Shown here: positions 1 to 7,831 of the stretch, piece by piece
How the letters are laid out: each line of letters starts with the position of its first letter
How positions within the stretch are numbered: position 1 is the first letter of the stretch
Source: a virus
Virus record (IMG/VR): IMGVR_UViG_3300020202_000064
Location: 30,000-93,999 of that record
Direction: 5' to 3' (one strand)
DNA: 64,000 nt
Made by a program: the position numbers and the translations under genes
Notes under the pieces: generated by a model
Seen by the model: only the letters and a program-made list of their open reading frames with translations
What the model was told of the DNA's origin: nothing
Databases searched by the model: none

Positions 1-553
1 GCAAATCTTGAGTGTGAGGATAACTTGGCTTATAACTAGGGTCTTTCTTATCCCTTTTTTGGATTAGAAGACGGCGGACGTTCATAAGCGCCACACCGAG
101 TAAATTGCGGCCAAGCCAATTACGTTCATCCAAAATTTCGGGGTCGCTCTCGTACCAGCCCACACCCCAAATCTTGTCCCTACGGGAAGCTTCAACTAAA
201 ATACGGTTGCCGGTTTGTAGAATCTGTTTTTCGAATTCTGGGTTTTGCGAGAATTTTAAATAGTTGACATAGGTCATGTAGCCAAGCGCAACACAATCCC
301 AAGCGTATTCATCGAAGTTCTTTACCTGACGCCCGAGACTTTTAACCATTGATGGGTCTGTTTCCATGGCGATAATTTGCGCTGATTCCTTATCTCCAAA
401 GAACAGCGCTTTGTACATCATGAAGGCTTGTTCTGTGGAATCGAACGGAGCGTCGCCCAACAAGGGGTCTATGAATTGCTTGGGTGTCGAGTGCCAATTC
501 GAATAGATTTCTCCACCCGAATAAAAGTATACGTGTGTATCGGTTGTTTTCAT
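1..553 (-). CDS. NADAR/YbiA-like N-glycosidase (3' end outside window)
   Basis: The reading frame is open from the ATG at 551-553 to the window edge, so the C-terminus is missing (184 codons seen). Translation shows the NADAR/YbiA signature: STEQAFMMYKALFFGD near residue 40, then ILVEASRRDKIWGVGW and WLGRNLLGVALMNVR. Family members cleave N-glycosidic bonds in riboflavin intermediates or ADP-ribosylated substrates; in phages they may reverse NAD-dependent defence marks, which is inference here. The start overlaps the stop of the upstream gene (ATGA), so it is translationally coupled. It belongs to the leftward operon that also has an RNA ligase and a phosphatase. Confidence 0.85.
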   Translation of the reverse strand, partial: MKTTDTHVYFYSGGEIYSNWHSTPKQFIDPLLGDAPFDSTEQAFMMYKALFFGDKESAQIIAMETDPSMVKSLGRQVKNFDEYAWDCVALGYMTYVNYLKFSQNPEFEKQILQTGNRILVEASRRDKIWGVGWYESDPEILDERNWLGRNLLGVALMNVRRLLIQKRDKKDPSYKPSYPHTQDL

Positions 554-855
554 TTGTTAAGTTCCGCCTTTATCTCTATATAGATTCCGCGATATTTATT
601 ATAAACATTTGCGTCGAAACCAACTTCTCTCCAATTTTTGACAAACTCAATAATATTAATTTCTTTATAATCATTCAATTCGTCATTTTTGATACATACC
701 GGACTGCCATTATCTCCATGGTAGGTCGCGATAACCGTATATATTGGGGCGTGCTTATTCATGAATAAAATCCAGCGCGAACCAACAGTTGGAAGTTGAT
801 AACTTAGCCGAGGATTAAAACACCGTTTCAGAGCATCGATTATTACATCAATCAT
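550..855 (-). CDS. hypothetical protein, 101 aa
   Basis: I do not recognise a family. I chose the ATG at 853-855 because it lies 1 nt after the upstream stop at 857; a longer form starting at 918 would overlap that gene by 62 nt. Its stop (TGA) overlaps the ATG of the NADAR gene. The protein is soluble, mixed alpha/beta by composition, with several aromatic residues in the middle (SRWILF, PIYTVIATYHGD). Confidence 0.6.
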   Translation of the reverse strand: MIDVIIDALKRCFNPRLSYQLPTVGSRWILFMNKHAPIYTVIATYHGDNGSPVCIKNDELNDYKEINIIEFVKNWREVGFDANVYNKYRGIYIEIKAELNK

Positions 856-856
856 A

Positions 857-2017
857 TTAACGAAATTTAAAATAGCGATGGTTTGTATAATACGAGGGAT
901 ATCGATGTCCGTTACCATCTTTATCGTATTCGTTTTTATGGAAGAATATCCATAGAGCTACTTGTGATACAAGCATGAATATAATAAAAGACCATAGCGC
1001 CCACATCGGGACCGGAACAGAAATATGCGAAAAATCGTTCCAATTTTTCAACTTATAATTAGCGCGAATTTCCTTACCGATAAGCGGCAATACGTCATTC
1101 GATATACCATTCTCTAGGACAATCTGTTCCAAATTGCGCTTACAAGTCTCTTCGTCCGTCCAACCGAAACATTTTACCCAATTTGGTTTTTTATTATCGC
1201 CGCCCCAAACTATAACAACATCATTCTTTTTGCCGCCAATCCAAGCCGCGCGCTGCCATTCCGCCATCATTGAATCAACATCCCCCATTCCAACGAGGAT
1301 AACGTTCACCTTGCATAACGGACCTAAAACGGCATTAAACTGGTCGAAAGTAAGATAATCAACTGTGTTCGCCGCCGTACCCACTAATCGGTCAGAGCGA
1401 AACGGGTCCGCATTGACGGGATACGGAAATACCTTTATATCGATTGGAACCTTTTCAAATGAGAAGACGGAGGGTGCGGCCTTAACGCGATTTTCAAAAT
1501 AACGTGTGTCGGTCACTGGCTCCAACCAACCTGTTTTGTTGTGAGCGATATAAATGTTGTGGTCACCCTTGTGAAAGCCGCTTTTATGCACCCAGCGAGT
1601 TTCAATATGGTTGCCAAATTTTTGCGCTAATTCATGATACTTGTCTTCTGAAATACGAATGTTACTTATTGTAGTTTCGGCTACCCAATATTCATGATGG
1701 GTGCGGTATTCAGTTGTGTAATAAATCTCGGTTCTCGTGCCACCACGACCATCAGAGACAGTACGAGTATGCATCTGTTGATACTGTTCAACCCAACGAG
1801 GATGGAAAACAGCCTGTTCAACTCGTCCACTCCAAGTTTCCGTATCGATTGTCTGACCGTATAAACCGACGAAATGGAAGACACCCGCTAACGCGAAACA
1901 AAGCGCCGCATTACCAATCCACTCAATCCAATGGACGCGTTTGCCTAGCGCCCACATAATGCCGCCATATACGAATGGAATGACGGCAAGAATGTAGAAT
2001 ATGACTGCGGGAATCAT
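857..2017 (-). CDS. membrane-anchored protein downstream of LemA, 386 aa
   Basis: Two hydrophobic segments lie at the N-terminus (about residues 3-20 and 33-52) and one near the C-terminus (about 340-362), with a large extra-membrane region between them. Residues about 240-310 (VILVGMGDVDSMM, NDVVIVWGG, CKRNLEQIV) faintly recall TPM/YgcG-type domains, which often accompany LemA, but this is weak. The start ATG overlaps the stop of a 27-codon membrane peptide (ATGA), so the LemA gene, the peptide and this gene form one translational unit. Function unknown; a membrane complex with LemA is inferred from context. Confidence 0.7.
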   Translation of the reverse strand: MIPAVIFYILAVIPFVYGGIMWALGKRVHWIEWIGNAALCFALAGVFHFVGLYGQTIDTETWSGRVEQAVFHPRWVEQYQQMHTRTVSDGRGGTRTEIYYTTEYRTHHEYWVAETTISNIRISEDKYHELAQKFGNHIETRWVHKSGFHKGDHNIYIAHNKTGWLEPVTDTRYFENRVKAAPSVFSFEKVPIDIKVFPYPVNADPFRSDRLVGTAANTVDYLTFDQFNAVLGPLCKVNVILVGMGDVDSMMAEWQRAAWIGGKKNDVVIVWGGDNKKPNWVKCFGWTDEETCKRNLEQIVLENGISNDVLPLIGKEIRANYKLKNWNDFSHISVPVPMWALWSFIIFMLVSQVALWIFFHKNEYDKDGNGHRYPSYYTNHRYFKFR

Positions 2018-2097
2018 TTTAGATTTTGAGCAGCCAAAAACACAGCTATACAGAGCGATACAAGCATTAAACAGAAGATAAGTATTCGAATTTTCAT
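2014..2097 (-). CDS. 27-aa single-pass membrane peptide
   Basis: A short frame begins at the ATG at 2095-2097, right after the LemA stop at 2099-2101, and its TGA overlaps the ATG of the next gene. The peptide is a lone hydrophobic helix (IRILIFCLMLVSLCIAVFL) with a short polar tail. The tight coupling on both sides argues that it is translated. It could be a small partner of the two neighbouring membrane proteins or a cleaved leader. Confidence 0.5.
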   Translation of the reverse strand: MKIRILIFCLMLVSLCIAVFLAAQNLK

Positions 2098-2098
2098 A

Positions 2099-2662
2099 TT
2101 ACTTCTTCGCTCCCATGTTTAGATTAACATCGTCATCCTTGCCAGTGGCGAACGCGGCTTCGGTTCGAGTAGACGTAATAACCTTGGGAACGATTTTCTG
2201 AAACCCCATCATAGGCAAGATAAAATTGCCGGGAAAGACGGATAGCCGCTGATTGTATTGTTCAGAGATACTTACAAGTTCGCGCTGGTTACGCGTCCAA
2301 CCATCACGAGAACCCGTAATGATATTCATAAGCTGACCATAGAGCCGCAAATCAACCGTGGGTGCGGCTTCCTTAATCCATGTCATCACGCGCCCCTGAC
2401 CCTCACTCGTGCGAGCATTTGCATACCCCTCAAAAATTTCGCGGAAGGCGTTCTTCTGTGCCTCGGGCACTTGCGCCGTCTGCTGAATCTTCTTCCACAT
2501 GTTATCAAATTCGGCAGAATTAGCCGCCACCTTTGATTCATATTGGTTTCGAAGGGTTGCGGCATCATTATAAGTACCTATCAGCCAAAGACCAAGGACG
2601 AGAGCTAGCAGCGCAAAACCGCCAGCGAAGATACCGCCGACAATGAGGAATGTTTTATTCAT
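2099..2662 (-). CDS. lemA: LemA family membrane protein
   Basis: The N-terminus is a transmembrane helix (residues about 3-27) followed by the LemA pattern YNDAATLRNQYESKVAANSAEFDNMWKKIQ and, later, LVSISEQYNQRLSVFPGNFILP. Length (187 aa) matches the family. I start at MNKTFLIV; the 11 residues upstream in frame look like leader. LemA proteins have one membrane anchor and a cytoplasmic helical bundle; their role is poorly known. It heads a small unit of three membrane genes. LemA genes occur sporadically in large phages. Confidence 0.85.
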   Translation of the reverse strand: MNKTFLIVGGIFAGGFALLALVLGLWLIGTYNDAATLRNQYESKVAANSAEFDNMWKKIQQTAQVPEAQKNAFREIFEGYANARTSEGQGRVMTWIKEAAPTVDLRLYGQLMNIITGSRDGWTRNQRELVSISEQYNQRLSVFPGNFILPMMGFQKIVPKVITSTRTEAAFATGKDDDVNLNMGAKK

Positions 2663-2708
2663 AGGAATTTGAGGTAAAATCAAAGAGCGGCGCACGTCAA
2701 GAATTATT

Positions 2709-2945
2709 TTAAACTTTTGTAGCGCCAGTCGTCGTTTTTACAAGTCCAATTGTAATAACTGGAATGGGAGTGTCGTCAATTTCTTGCGGTTTTGAAAAAT
2801 GGGTCGCCGTAAAAGAATGGTGGATTTCTGGATTTTTCAGCCAAAGGTTGAAAGCTTTCATGAGATTTCTTTTATTCGCGTAAATGCCGCCCATCGAGGA
2901 ACTAGCCCCAAATTGACTCCAAATGTAATTATACTTGGTTTTCAT
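2709..2945 (-). CDS. hypothetical protein, 78 aa
   Basis: Small soluble frame starting 2 nt after the upstream stop. No family recognised. The N-terminal half is aromatic-rich (YNYIWSQFG, LWLKNPEIHHSF) and the C-terminus is beta-like (TPIPVITIGLVKTTTG). Placement within the operon with tight spacing supports it. Confidence 0.55.
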   Translation of the reverse strand: MKTKYNYIWSQFGASSSMGGIYANKRNLMKAFNLWLKNPEIHHSFTATHFSKPQEIDDTPIPVITIGLVKTTTGATKV

Positions 2946-2947
2946 AT

Positions 2948-3163
2948 TTATCTTTCTTCAAGCCAAATACTCATATCATCCCAAATAGAATAATCGCTAT
3001 CATTATATCGATTTTTCTTTTCCAAATCCTTTTTTACTACATCCCTAAAATCTTTCGTCACCAATAAAAGCGCATTGTTTATTGCCTGTTCTTTGGTTTT
3101 AAAGGGGCCACGTCTTTTCCTTCCATCATCGCCAAAAGATTCTTTGTAAAGAAAATATTTCAT
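2948..3163 (-). CDS. hypothetical protein, 71 aa
   Basis: Small charged protein (MKYFLYKESFGDDGRKRRGPF ...) whose start overlaps the stop of the nuclease gene upstream. The FKTKEQAINNALLLV stretch looks like the helix of a small AP2-like or DUF-type phage fold, similar in flavour to the 51-aa protein at 21164-21319. No function assigned. Confidence 0.6.
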   Translation of the reverse strand: MKYFLYKESFGDDGRKRRGPFKTKEQAINNALLLVTKDFRDVVKKDLEKKNRYNDSDYSIWDDMSIWLEER

Positions 3164-3612
3164 ATCTTCGTTGGGTCGATTTGTAAATGAGCAACTTCGT
3201 CCCGGTTTACCGCAAACCCATACGCTTCATACGTCGCATTCTTTACCCGCTTCGGTTTCATAGTTTTGATTTTCTCATCCAAGAACTTGGCCAATTCACA
3301 TGCATTGAACCAGAAAAGTTTCTTGTCGTATAAAAACAGATAGACGAAATAATCAATATTGTCCTTACACGTTCTCCAAGGGCCACCAATTGCGCCAGAT
3401 TTTGTATTTCCAACATACTCCATAAAGAAGTTTGGCGTCTTCGCCATAGAATACGTATCGGTTTTCAACTCTATCCGTTTCCCGTTTAAAACGAAGTCAT
3501 CCACGCGCCCGTTCGTCTTAACGGCTGAAGGGTATAACGTTTGAAAATAACGTTCTCCCTTATTACCTACACTTAATTGTTCATGCCATCCAAATACTTG
3601 GTCTTCCGCCAT
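3160..3612 (-). CDS. PD-(D/E)XK nuclease-like protein
   Basis: The 150-aa protein has the core GNKGERYFQTLY (helix with E), VDDFVLNGKRIELKTDTY (D ... E-x-K), and CKDNIDYFVYLF, the usual strand/helix order of small PD-(D/E)XK nucleases. D and ELK are the likely metal and catalytic residues. Substrate is unknown; such phage proteins act as Holliday-junction or host-DNA nucleases. It overlaps the next gene by 4 nt. Confidence 0.65.
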   Translation of the reverse strand: MAEDQVFGWHEQLSVGNKGERYFQTLYPSAVKTNGRVDDFVLNGKRIELKTDTYSMAKTPNFFMEYVGNTKSGAIGGPWRTCKDNIDYFVYLFLYDKKLFWFNACELAKFLDEKIKTMKPKRVKNATYEAYGFAVNRDEVAHLQIDPTKI

Positions 3613-3615
3613 AAA

Positions 3616-3810
3616 TTATAATTTAGAATGTTCGTAGGTAGCCCAACACGACGCAATAAAAGCTGAAACCTTTGCCGAAAGACCAAGATACCATATTGTG
3701 GGCGACGGTAGTGGTATTATGTTCAAAAGAACACAACCAAACCAAATTGCAATAAGCAGATATATAATAATGCAAATCCAAGTTAGATTATAGAGTATTG
3801 TTTTCTTCAT
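3616..3810 (-). CDS. small membrane protein, 64 aa
   Basis: Two hydrophobic segments (about residues 8-30 and 38-57) separated by a Pro-rich turn (IIPLPSPTIW), with a positive N-terminus. The topology would fit a holin or other small inner-membrane protein, but nothing specific is seen. It overlaps the stop of the upstream gene by one base. Confidence 0.55.
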   Translation of the reverse strand: MKKTILYNLTWICIIIYLLIAIWFGCVLLNIIPLPSPTIWYLGLSAKVSAFIASCWATYEHSKL

Positions 3811-4583
3811 TATGAAACTTCATTAAGCGCGCGATTTATCGCATTATTACGTTCTATAGCTTTGTCTGTTGCTATCTTACATATCTCAATAATCCTCTCA
3901 TAAAGTTCTCGCTCTCTTAGAATGGATTTAACAATATTAATTTGATAGATTCCGCCCAAAATTTCCGCAATGTATCCTTTTTGCAAACCACTTCCTGTTT
4001 CGTAAGTTTTGACAGTGAGCGTCAAAACTTCCAAAGTTGATTCGCCACCAACCAAAGGAACTCCGCTAAATACAAGTTGTGAACGAGTTAGTGGTTGATG
4101 AATACGTGTAAAAATAGTCTTAAGAGCGTTTCCGATAACCGCACCGCTGCGCGTTGTTATTTCTCGGGTTGTGGCAATAAGCGCAATTAACTCATTAAAT
4201 GAAATACCGGCATCTCTAGCCGTCCCACCAACTCTCTCCAATGCTTCAACTAAATCACGCGTGGAGGCGGCAAAATGTGTATCGACTTTCGATAGCTTAT
4301 TTAATGTAGTTGTGGTGGTAAGCTTATCAAAAGTTTTTAGAGTATTTGTTAACACTGTTATAGATTCACTAATACACAGACCGGACAGACGCGATAGAAT
4401 AAGAGCGGCTCGCGTTTTTTTTAATATATCGTCCATATTAAGTCCCTGCCTCATAAATTCTCTTATGGTACTTGCGATAGTATCAGCGTTACTATTCGTG
4501 TCATGTGCGATATCGAACAAATCCCTTGTGAAATCCGCTAAATTATCTGAGTTTAAGTGGAATATTCCATTATCGTTTTTCAT
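3810..4583 (-). CDS. orphan tail tape-measure-like domain protein, 257 aa
   Basis: Residues about 95-165 (LVEALERVGGTARDAGISFNELIALIATT..ITTRSGAVIGNALKTIFTRI) match the conserved core of phage tail tape-measure proteins (the TIGR01760-type region: SxEELADAL..ASAAGxSFEELIALI..SGxxIGTALKTIFSRL). Normal tape measures are much longer and lie among tail genes. Here the domain stands alone between a small membrane gene and an RNA ligase, with no tail genes near. It could be a decayed or duplicated tape-measure segment, or a domain reused for another purpose. The frame is intact and coupled to its neighbours, which argues against simple decay. Confidence 0.7.
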   Translation of the reverse strand: MKNDNGIFHLNSDNLADFTRDLFDIAHDTNSNADTIASTIREFMRQGLNMDDILKKTRAALILSRLSGLCISESITVLTNTLKTFDKLTTTTTLNKLSKVDTHFAASTRDLVEALERVGGTARDAGISFNELIALIATTREITTRSGAVIGNALKTIFTRIHQPLTRSQLVFSGVPLVGGESTLEVLTLTVKTYETGSGLQKGYIAEILGGIYQINIVKSILRERELYERIIEICKIATDKAIERNNAINRALNEVS

Positions 4584-4584
4584 A

Positions 4585-5589
4585 TTATTCCTTATAATTT
4601 TGATTTATAATCTTCACGCTTAACATACCCTGTAATGATTCTGAATATCGTGAAAGGACGGGCCGCACAACAATACCCTCCGCAGGTTTACCATTTGGGT
4701 AGGTAAGGTTGTTTGCAAATTCGCGCAACCTCTCAATATTCCAAGTCTCATCCCAACGGAACGTATGCAAAACTGGAACCATACGCAAGGCCAAACTTCC
4801 ACAAATAGAATATAATCCCGAAAGACCAACATATTCCATAGTGCTGAAGTCCCTATATGTGAACACGTAATAGTCCAATTCGGTAAGGTCCATTTTATTG
4901 CCGTTTATCTTCGGTCCACAGACTTCACCCTGTAACGCTCCATTGATACCAAGTTGACGCATTTTATTGAAGACATCATATTTACGTTGCATTTGCCAAA
5001 ATGCGCTATCACCCTCTTTCAAAGTCAGACGGCGAGAACACACCATTTCTTCCGTCTCATTACGAATCATCGTACAACTGCTACCATCCATCTTCATCGA
5101 TATATAGCAGGTTAATCCGTCAAATTCCTTAAGAGTACGAGGGGCCGAAAGAAGATTTGTTTCGTCTGTGATGGAAACATATTTTGTTGGGAAATTCCCT
5201 TTTGCCATACCCATCACTTCGGCGGCGAGCGGCTTTTCATAGTGGGTACACTTGAGTAGTTCGGACACTTCTGTTCCCTCAATACAATCCTCCAATTTCA
5301 TACCCTTTTTCAACACAAGTTTAAGAGGACATACCAAACCCGAACTCGGTTCGCCACGAAACCGTGCGTTCCAAGTCCGCCATTTCTGCTTTTCCATAAA
5401 AGCAAAATAAGGATTATCCTTATCTACAATTGTATCAATTTGAATGAATACAACCAAGTCACCATCTTTATAATTATCGTCTTTCTTGATGACAACGGGC
5501 CATTCGAGCACTTTGGCACATGCTAATTTATCAGCGTTCGGATGAACTCTTATAGAATGAATTTTCTCAATCGTCGCTATTTTATTCAT
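4585..5589 (-). CDS. RNA ligase, Rnl5/DraRnl-like
   Basis: Nucleotidyltransferase motifs are clear: motif I KMDGSS with Lys166, motif III LQGEVCGP, motif IV EGIVVRP, motif V SVKIINQ. About 150 residues precede motif I (IHSIRVHPNADKLACAKV, GDLVVFIQIDTIV), which matches the N-terminal OB-type domain of Deinococcus-type Rnl5 ligases rather than T4 Rnl1 or Rnl2. Family members join RNA ends with ATP, some at 3'-OH/5'-PO4 nicks. With a huge tRNA array nearby, repair of tRNAs cut by host anticodon nucleases is a plausible job (inference). Confidence 0.9.
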   Translation of the reverse strand: MNKIATIEKIHSIRVHPNADKLACAKVLEWPVVIKKDDNYKDGDLVVFIQIDTIVDKDNPYFAFMEKQKWRTWNARFRGEPSSGLVCPLKLVLKKGMKLEDCIEGTEVSELLKCTHYEKPLAAEVMGMAKGNFPTKYVSITDETNLLSAPRTLKEFDGLTCYISMKMDGSSCTMIRNETEEMVCSRRLTLKEGDSAFWQMQRKYDVFNKMRQLGINGALQGEVCGPKINGNKMDLTELDYYVFTYRDFSTMEYVGLSGLYSICGSLALRMVPVLHTFRWDETWNIERLREFANNLTYPNGKPAEGIVVRPVLSRYSESLQGMLSVKIINQNYKE

Positions 5590-5764
5590 TTTTTATAATA
5601 GTAGTTGAGTTTTTATTCATTTGTGTCCAAATGGAGTCGAATACATTCTTACGTGCTTCCATTGTAAAACCCCAAATCGTGGCCCCATCATGGATACTTA
5701 GTGAACCGCGCAAAGTATCAAATAGAACTTGCCACTGTGCTTCCGTTATCGTTATTTTGCTCAT
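5582..5764 (-). CDS. hypothetical protein, 60 aa
   Basis: Small frame overlapping both neighbours (8 nt with the ligase, 47 nt with the upstream gene). MSKITITEAQWQVLFDTLRGSL suggests a helical, possibly HTH-like start, but no family is recognised. The long overlap with the upstream frame lowers confidence. Confidence 0.45.
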   Translation of the reverse strand: MSKITITEAQWQVLFDTLRGSLSIHDGATIWGFTMEARKNVFDSIWTQMNKNSTTIIKNE

Positions 5765-5996
5765 TTGGTATCAATCCTAGTTCTTTCAATTTCTTTTCTA
5801 GTTCGGCGGCAAGCGCCAATCTAACCCTCAATCGGGAATATCCAGTCTGAGAAATGACAATATTCTTTGGGAGATATTTTAGCGTCAATCTAATTGGAGA
5901 GGTAGAATTAGCTCGGAATTCCCTAACTTCTATCTCACCCGGCTTTATTTCAAACTTAGGCTTTTCAACTGGTATGGTTGTATCTGTAGATGACAT
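5718..5996 (-). CDS. hypothetical protein, 92 aa
   Basis: Soluble protein with a beta-like N-terminal half (FEIKPGEIEVREF, IRLTLKYLPKNIVIS) and a helical C-terminal part (LRVRLALAAELEKKLKELGL). Its ATG overlaps the upstream stop. No family recognised. Confidence 0.55.
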   Translation of the reverse strand: MSSTDTTIPVEKPKFEIKPGEIEVREFRANSTSPIRLTLKYLPKNIVISQTGYSRLRVRLALAAELEKKLKELGLIPNEQNNDNGSTVASSI

Positions 5997-6337
5997 TAAT
6001 AATCCTTTTGTTCGGGTAAATCAATACCTTGTTCATTAATTAAGTTAAAAGTGGATGGGGGCATGGCAACAATACGTAAGCCGCTTTCAGCTTCCCAAAA
6101 TTGGATGCAGTCCATCATGAGGTGGATTCTTGTGTCTTCTGGAGTTTTCTTTTGGTCTAACCATGAAAATGCGCCAGAATATGTCTCATTTGGTAGCGTA
6201 TATCGAAGATAAAATGGAACCTTATACTTAGAAAGGAATTCCATATATTCTTTTGTTTTCTCTAGGACCGCTGCGGTAACGTCATTTGTTACCTTTTCGG
6301 TATCGGTAATTGCCCCGCCACGATGTTCGATTTTCAT
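5996..6337 (-). CDS. hypothetical protein, 113 aa
   Basis: Soluble 113-aa protein. The middle (KVPFYLRYTLPNETYSGAFSWL, RIHLMMDCIQFWEAESG) has no motif I can name. The start overlaps the phosphatase stop by 4 nt, so it is in the same operon. Confidence 0.6.
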   Translation of the reverse strand: MKIEHRGGAITDTEKVTNDVTAAVLEKTKEYMEFLSKYKVPFYLRYTLPNETYSGAFSWLDQKKTPEDTRIHLMMDCIQFWEAESGLRIVAMPPSTFNLINEQGIDLPEQKDY

Positions 6338-6918
6338 GTAATGATTGTTTTATTGTGTAGCTCTGACGGAATAGATAGATTGTAACCAGCAAGATTGAGT
6401 TTTTTAAACGCGAAGTCAACAATATATTGGTGTCCTCCAAGAACATAGTCCGCAAGTTTAATCATCCAGATATTTGGATTAGCTTGTGGACGGACCACAA
6501 AAACATAATTCCAAGCATACTCAAGATGCGCACGCGTTGGATAAGCGTCGGGATAACATATTAATGCTATAAAAGCCGCCGCAGTGGAACGGGAAATTCC
6601 GGCATGACAGTGAAAAAGGATGTGCGCATTTTTTTCTTCTTCCCATGTCAGCGCTTTGATAAATCGAATCAGGCGGCGAATATCAGATTCTTTTGCAAAG
6701 AGGAAGTCACTGTCAATAATCTGAGGAATTAAAGCGGCGTTAACATCGTCTACATCATCAAATTCTAAACGCAAAATGGCATCAAGCTTTTTATTGATGC
6801 CAAAAAATCCCCCAATAGGAGGGAAGTGGTCACCCGGACCACCAATAGAAACCAAATGAGTTACGCCCTTATCATAATAGGTTGGAACCTCATTAAAAGA
6901 GCATATCGAAATTTTCAT
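6334..6918 (-). CDS. dual-specificity/tyrosine phosphatase-like protein
   Basis: The PTP signature HCHAGISRST is at residues 103-112, with catalytic Cys104 and Arg110 (CX5R). The preceding YDKGVTHLVSIGG and the acidic FDDVDD loop fit the DSP fold, including a likely general-acid Asp. Related phage proteins dephosphorylate protein or RNA 5' ends; the presence of an RNA ligase downstream makes an RNA-end role possible, but a protein substrate is equally likely. It is the first gene of the leftward operon beyond the tRNA array. Confidence 0.8.
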   Translation of the reverse strand: MKISICSFNEVPTYYDKGVTHLVSIGGPGDHFPPIGGFFGINKKLDAILRLEFDDVDDVNAALIPQIIDSDFLFAKESDIRRLIRFIKALTWEEEKNAHILFHCHAGISRSTAAAFIALICYPDAYPTRAHLEYAWNYVFVVRPQANPNIWMIKLADYVLGGHQYIVDFAFKKLNLAGYNLSIPSELHNKTIIT

Positions 6919-6991
6919 AGGGAAGATTTTTCATATCTTGCCCCATACGTCAAGTAATTTTATTTACATTTGACGATTTTGTGCCAGAAAG

Positions 6992-7068
6992 TGGTGGCAC
7001 TGCCCGAAATCGAATCGGGATTGACGCACCTTATGAGAGTGCCGCTCTACCAGTTAAGCTACAGTGCC
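6992..7068 (-). tRNA. tRNA, anticodon CAT (Met or Ile-lysidine)
   Basis: Acceptor GGCACTG pairs with CAGTGCC, A73 and CCA are encoded, T-arm CCCGA-TTCGATT-TCGGG. The anticodon loop CTCATAA gives CAU. Whether it is elongator Met or Ile2 cannot be decided by eye. Confidence 0.9.
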
Positions 7069-7070
7069 GT

Positions 7071-7146
7071 AAGAAGTGAGAATTGGAACCCGAAGTAATA
7101 AGGGTGTGGATTTTACCCACATATGACGCGCCTTCCGCCTCACTTC
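7071..7146 (-). pseudogene. degenerate tRNA-like sequence
   Basis: About 76 nt with ends AGAAGTG/CACTTCT that pair, and an anticodon-arm-like hairpin TGTGG-GTAAAAT-CCACA at the right place. The D- and T-arms pair poorly and the loop would give an unlikely AAA anticodon. It may be a decayed tRNA just downstream of the CAT tRNA. Confidence 0.35.
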
Positions 7147-7247
7147 TTGACCATTAATAAAACACATGATTCGAAATCAATCTTGTTATTTGGTATATTT
7201 TGCGAAAGAACGTTTTCCGTCACACTACTATTTACACGCGAAACTAT

Positions 7248-7553
7248 CTAGATTTTCTTTTGATAGTTCTGCGCGTTAAATTTTTCTGATTGGCGTAACG
7301 CTTGCTGTAGGAATTCGATGTAAGTATTGATTGCCTGCACGTCTTCTTGCATGATAGCAATTTGCGCCTCAAGTAATTCTATTTTCTGTTGTTTTATGAG
7401 AACTTGTTCAAATGCCTGTTTCTGAAACAATGCCAACTCTAATTGACGCTTTTGGATTATAAGCTTATCATCGATGGCATGAAGCCATCCAACGATATGA
7501 AAGAGGATAGCCAAAAAGAATACGCCGCCGATAATAAGGAGTCCTTTAATCAT
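7248..7553 (-). CDS. membrane-anchored coiled-coil protein, 101 aa
   Basis: Start MIKGLLII at 7553, whose ATG overlaps the HNH stop (ATGA). Residues about 3-22 form one transmembrane helix, followed by a Gln/Glu/Leu-rich coiled coil to the end. The layout resembles an inner-membrane spanin (Rz-like), but that is only a topology match. It ends in TAG, one of only two such stops found among genes checked here; a GTGTAA motif lies 11-16 nt beyond it. Confidence 0.6.
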   Translation of the reverse strand: MIKGLLIIGGVFFLAILFHIVGWLHAIDDKLIIQKRQLELALFQKQAFEQVLIKQQKIELLEAQIAIMQEDVQAINTYIEFLQQALRQSEKFNAQNYQKKI

Positions 7554-7831
7554 GAGATTAGTTTTTTTAAGTCGTCTGGATGATAACCAATTTCCCAAAT
7601 CGCGCCGTTAGTTTGATGAAACTTTTCTGCTTTTAAATGACAAGATGGGCATAGACTGATACCGTTGTCAAGTTCGTAACCCCCATCCTCGATAAGATTT
7701 CTATTAATGATATGATGGGCGTCCAAACTTATATCATCGTCAAATTTATCGCAAACTCGGCAGCGATGACCGTCGCGTTCAAAAACGGCTTTCCGAAACG
7801 CCGCCCTAATTTGTTTTTTCTTTACGGACAT
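7550..7831 (-). CDS. HNH endonuclease, 93 aa
   Basis: Compact HNH protein: FERDGHRCRVC, then DDISLDAHHIINRN with the catalytic HH, then NGISLCPSCHLKAEKFH. Two CxxC pairs make the zinc site. It overlaps the methyltransferase gene upstream by 26 nt in another frame. Could be a homing-type nicking enzyme or a phage packaging-type HNH; context favours a free-standing element. Confidence 0.85.
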   Translation of the reverse strand: MSVKKKQIRAAFRKAVFERDGHRCRVCDKFDDDISLDAHHIINRNLIEDGGYELDNGISLCPSCHLKAEKFHQTNGAIWEIGYHPDDLKKLIS

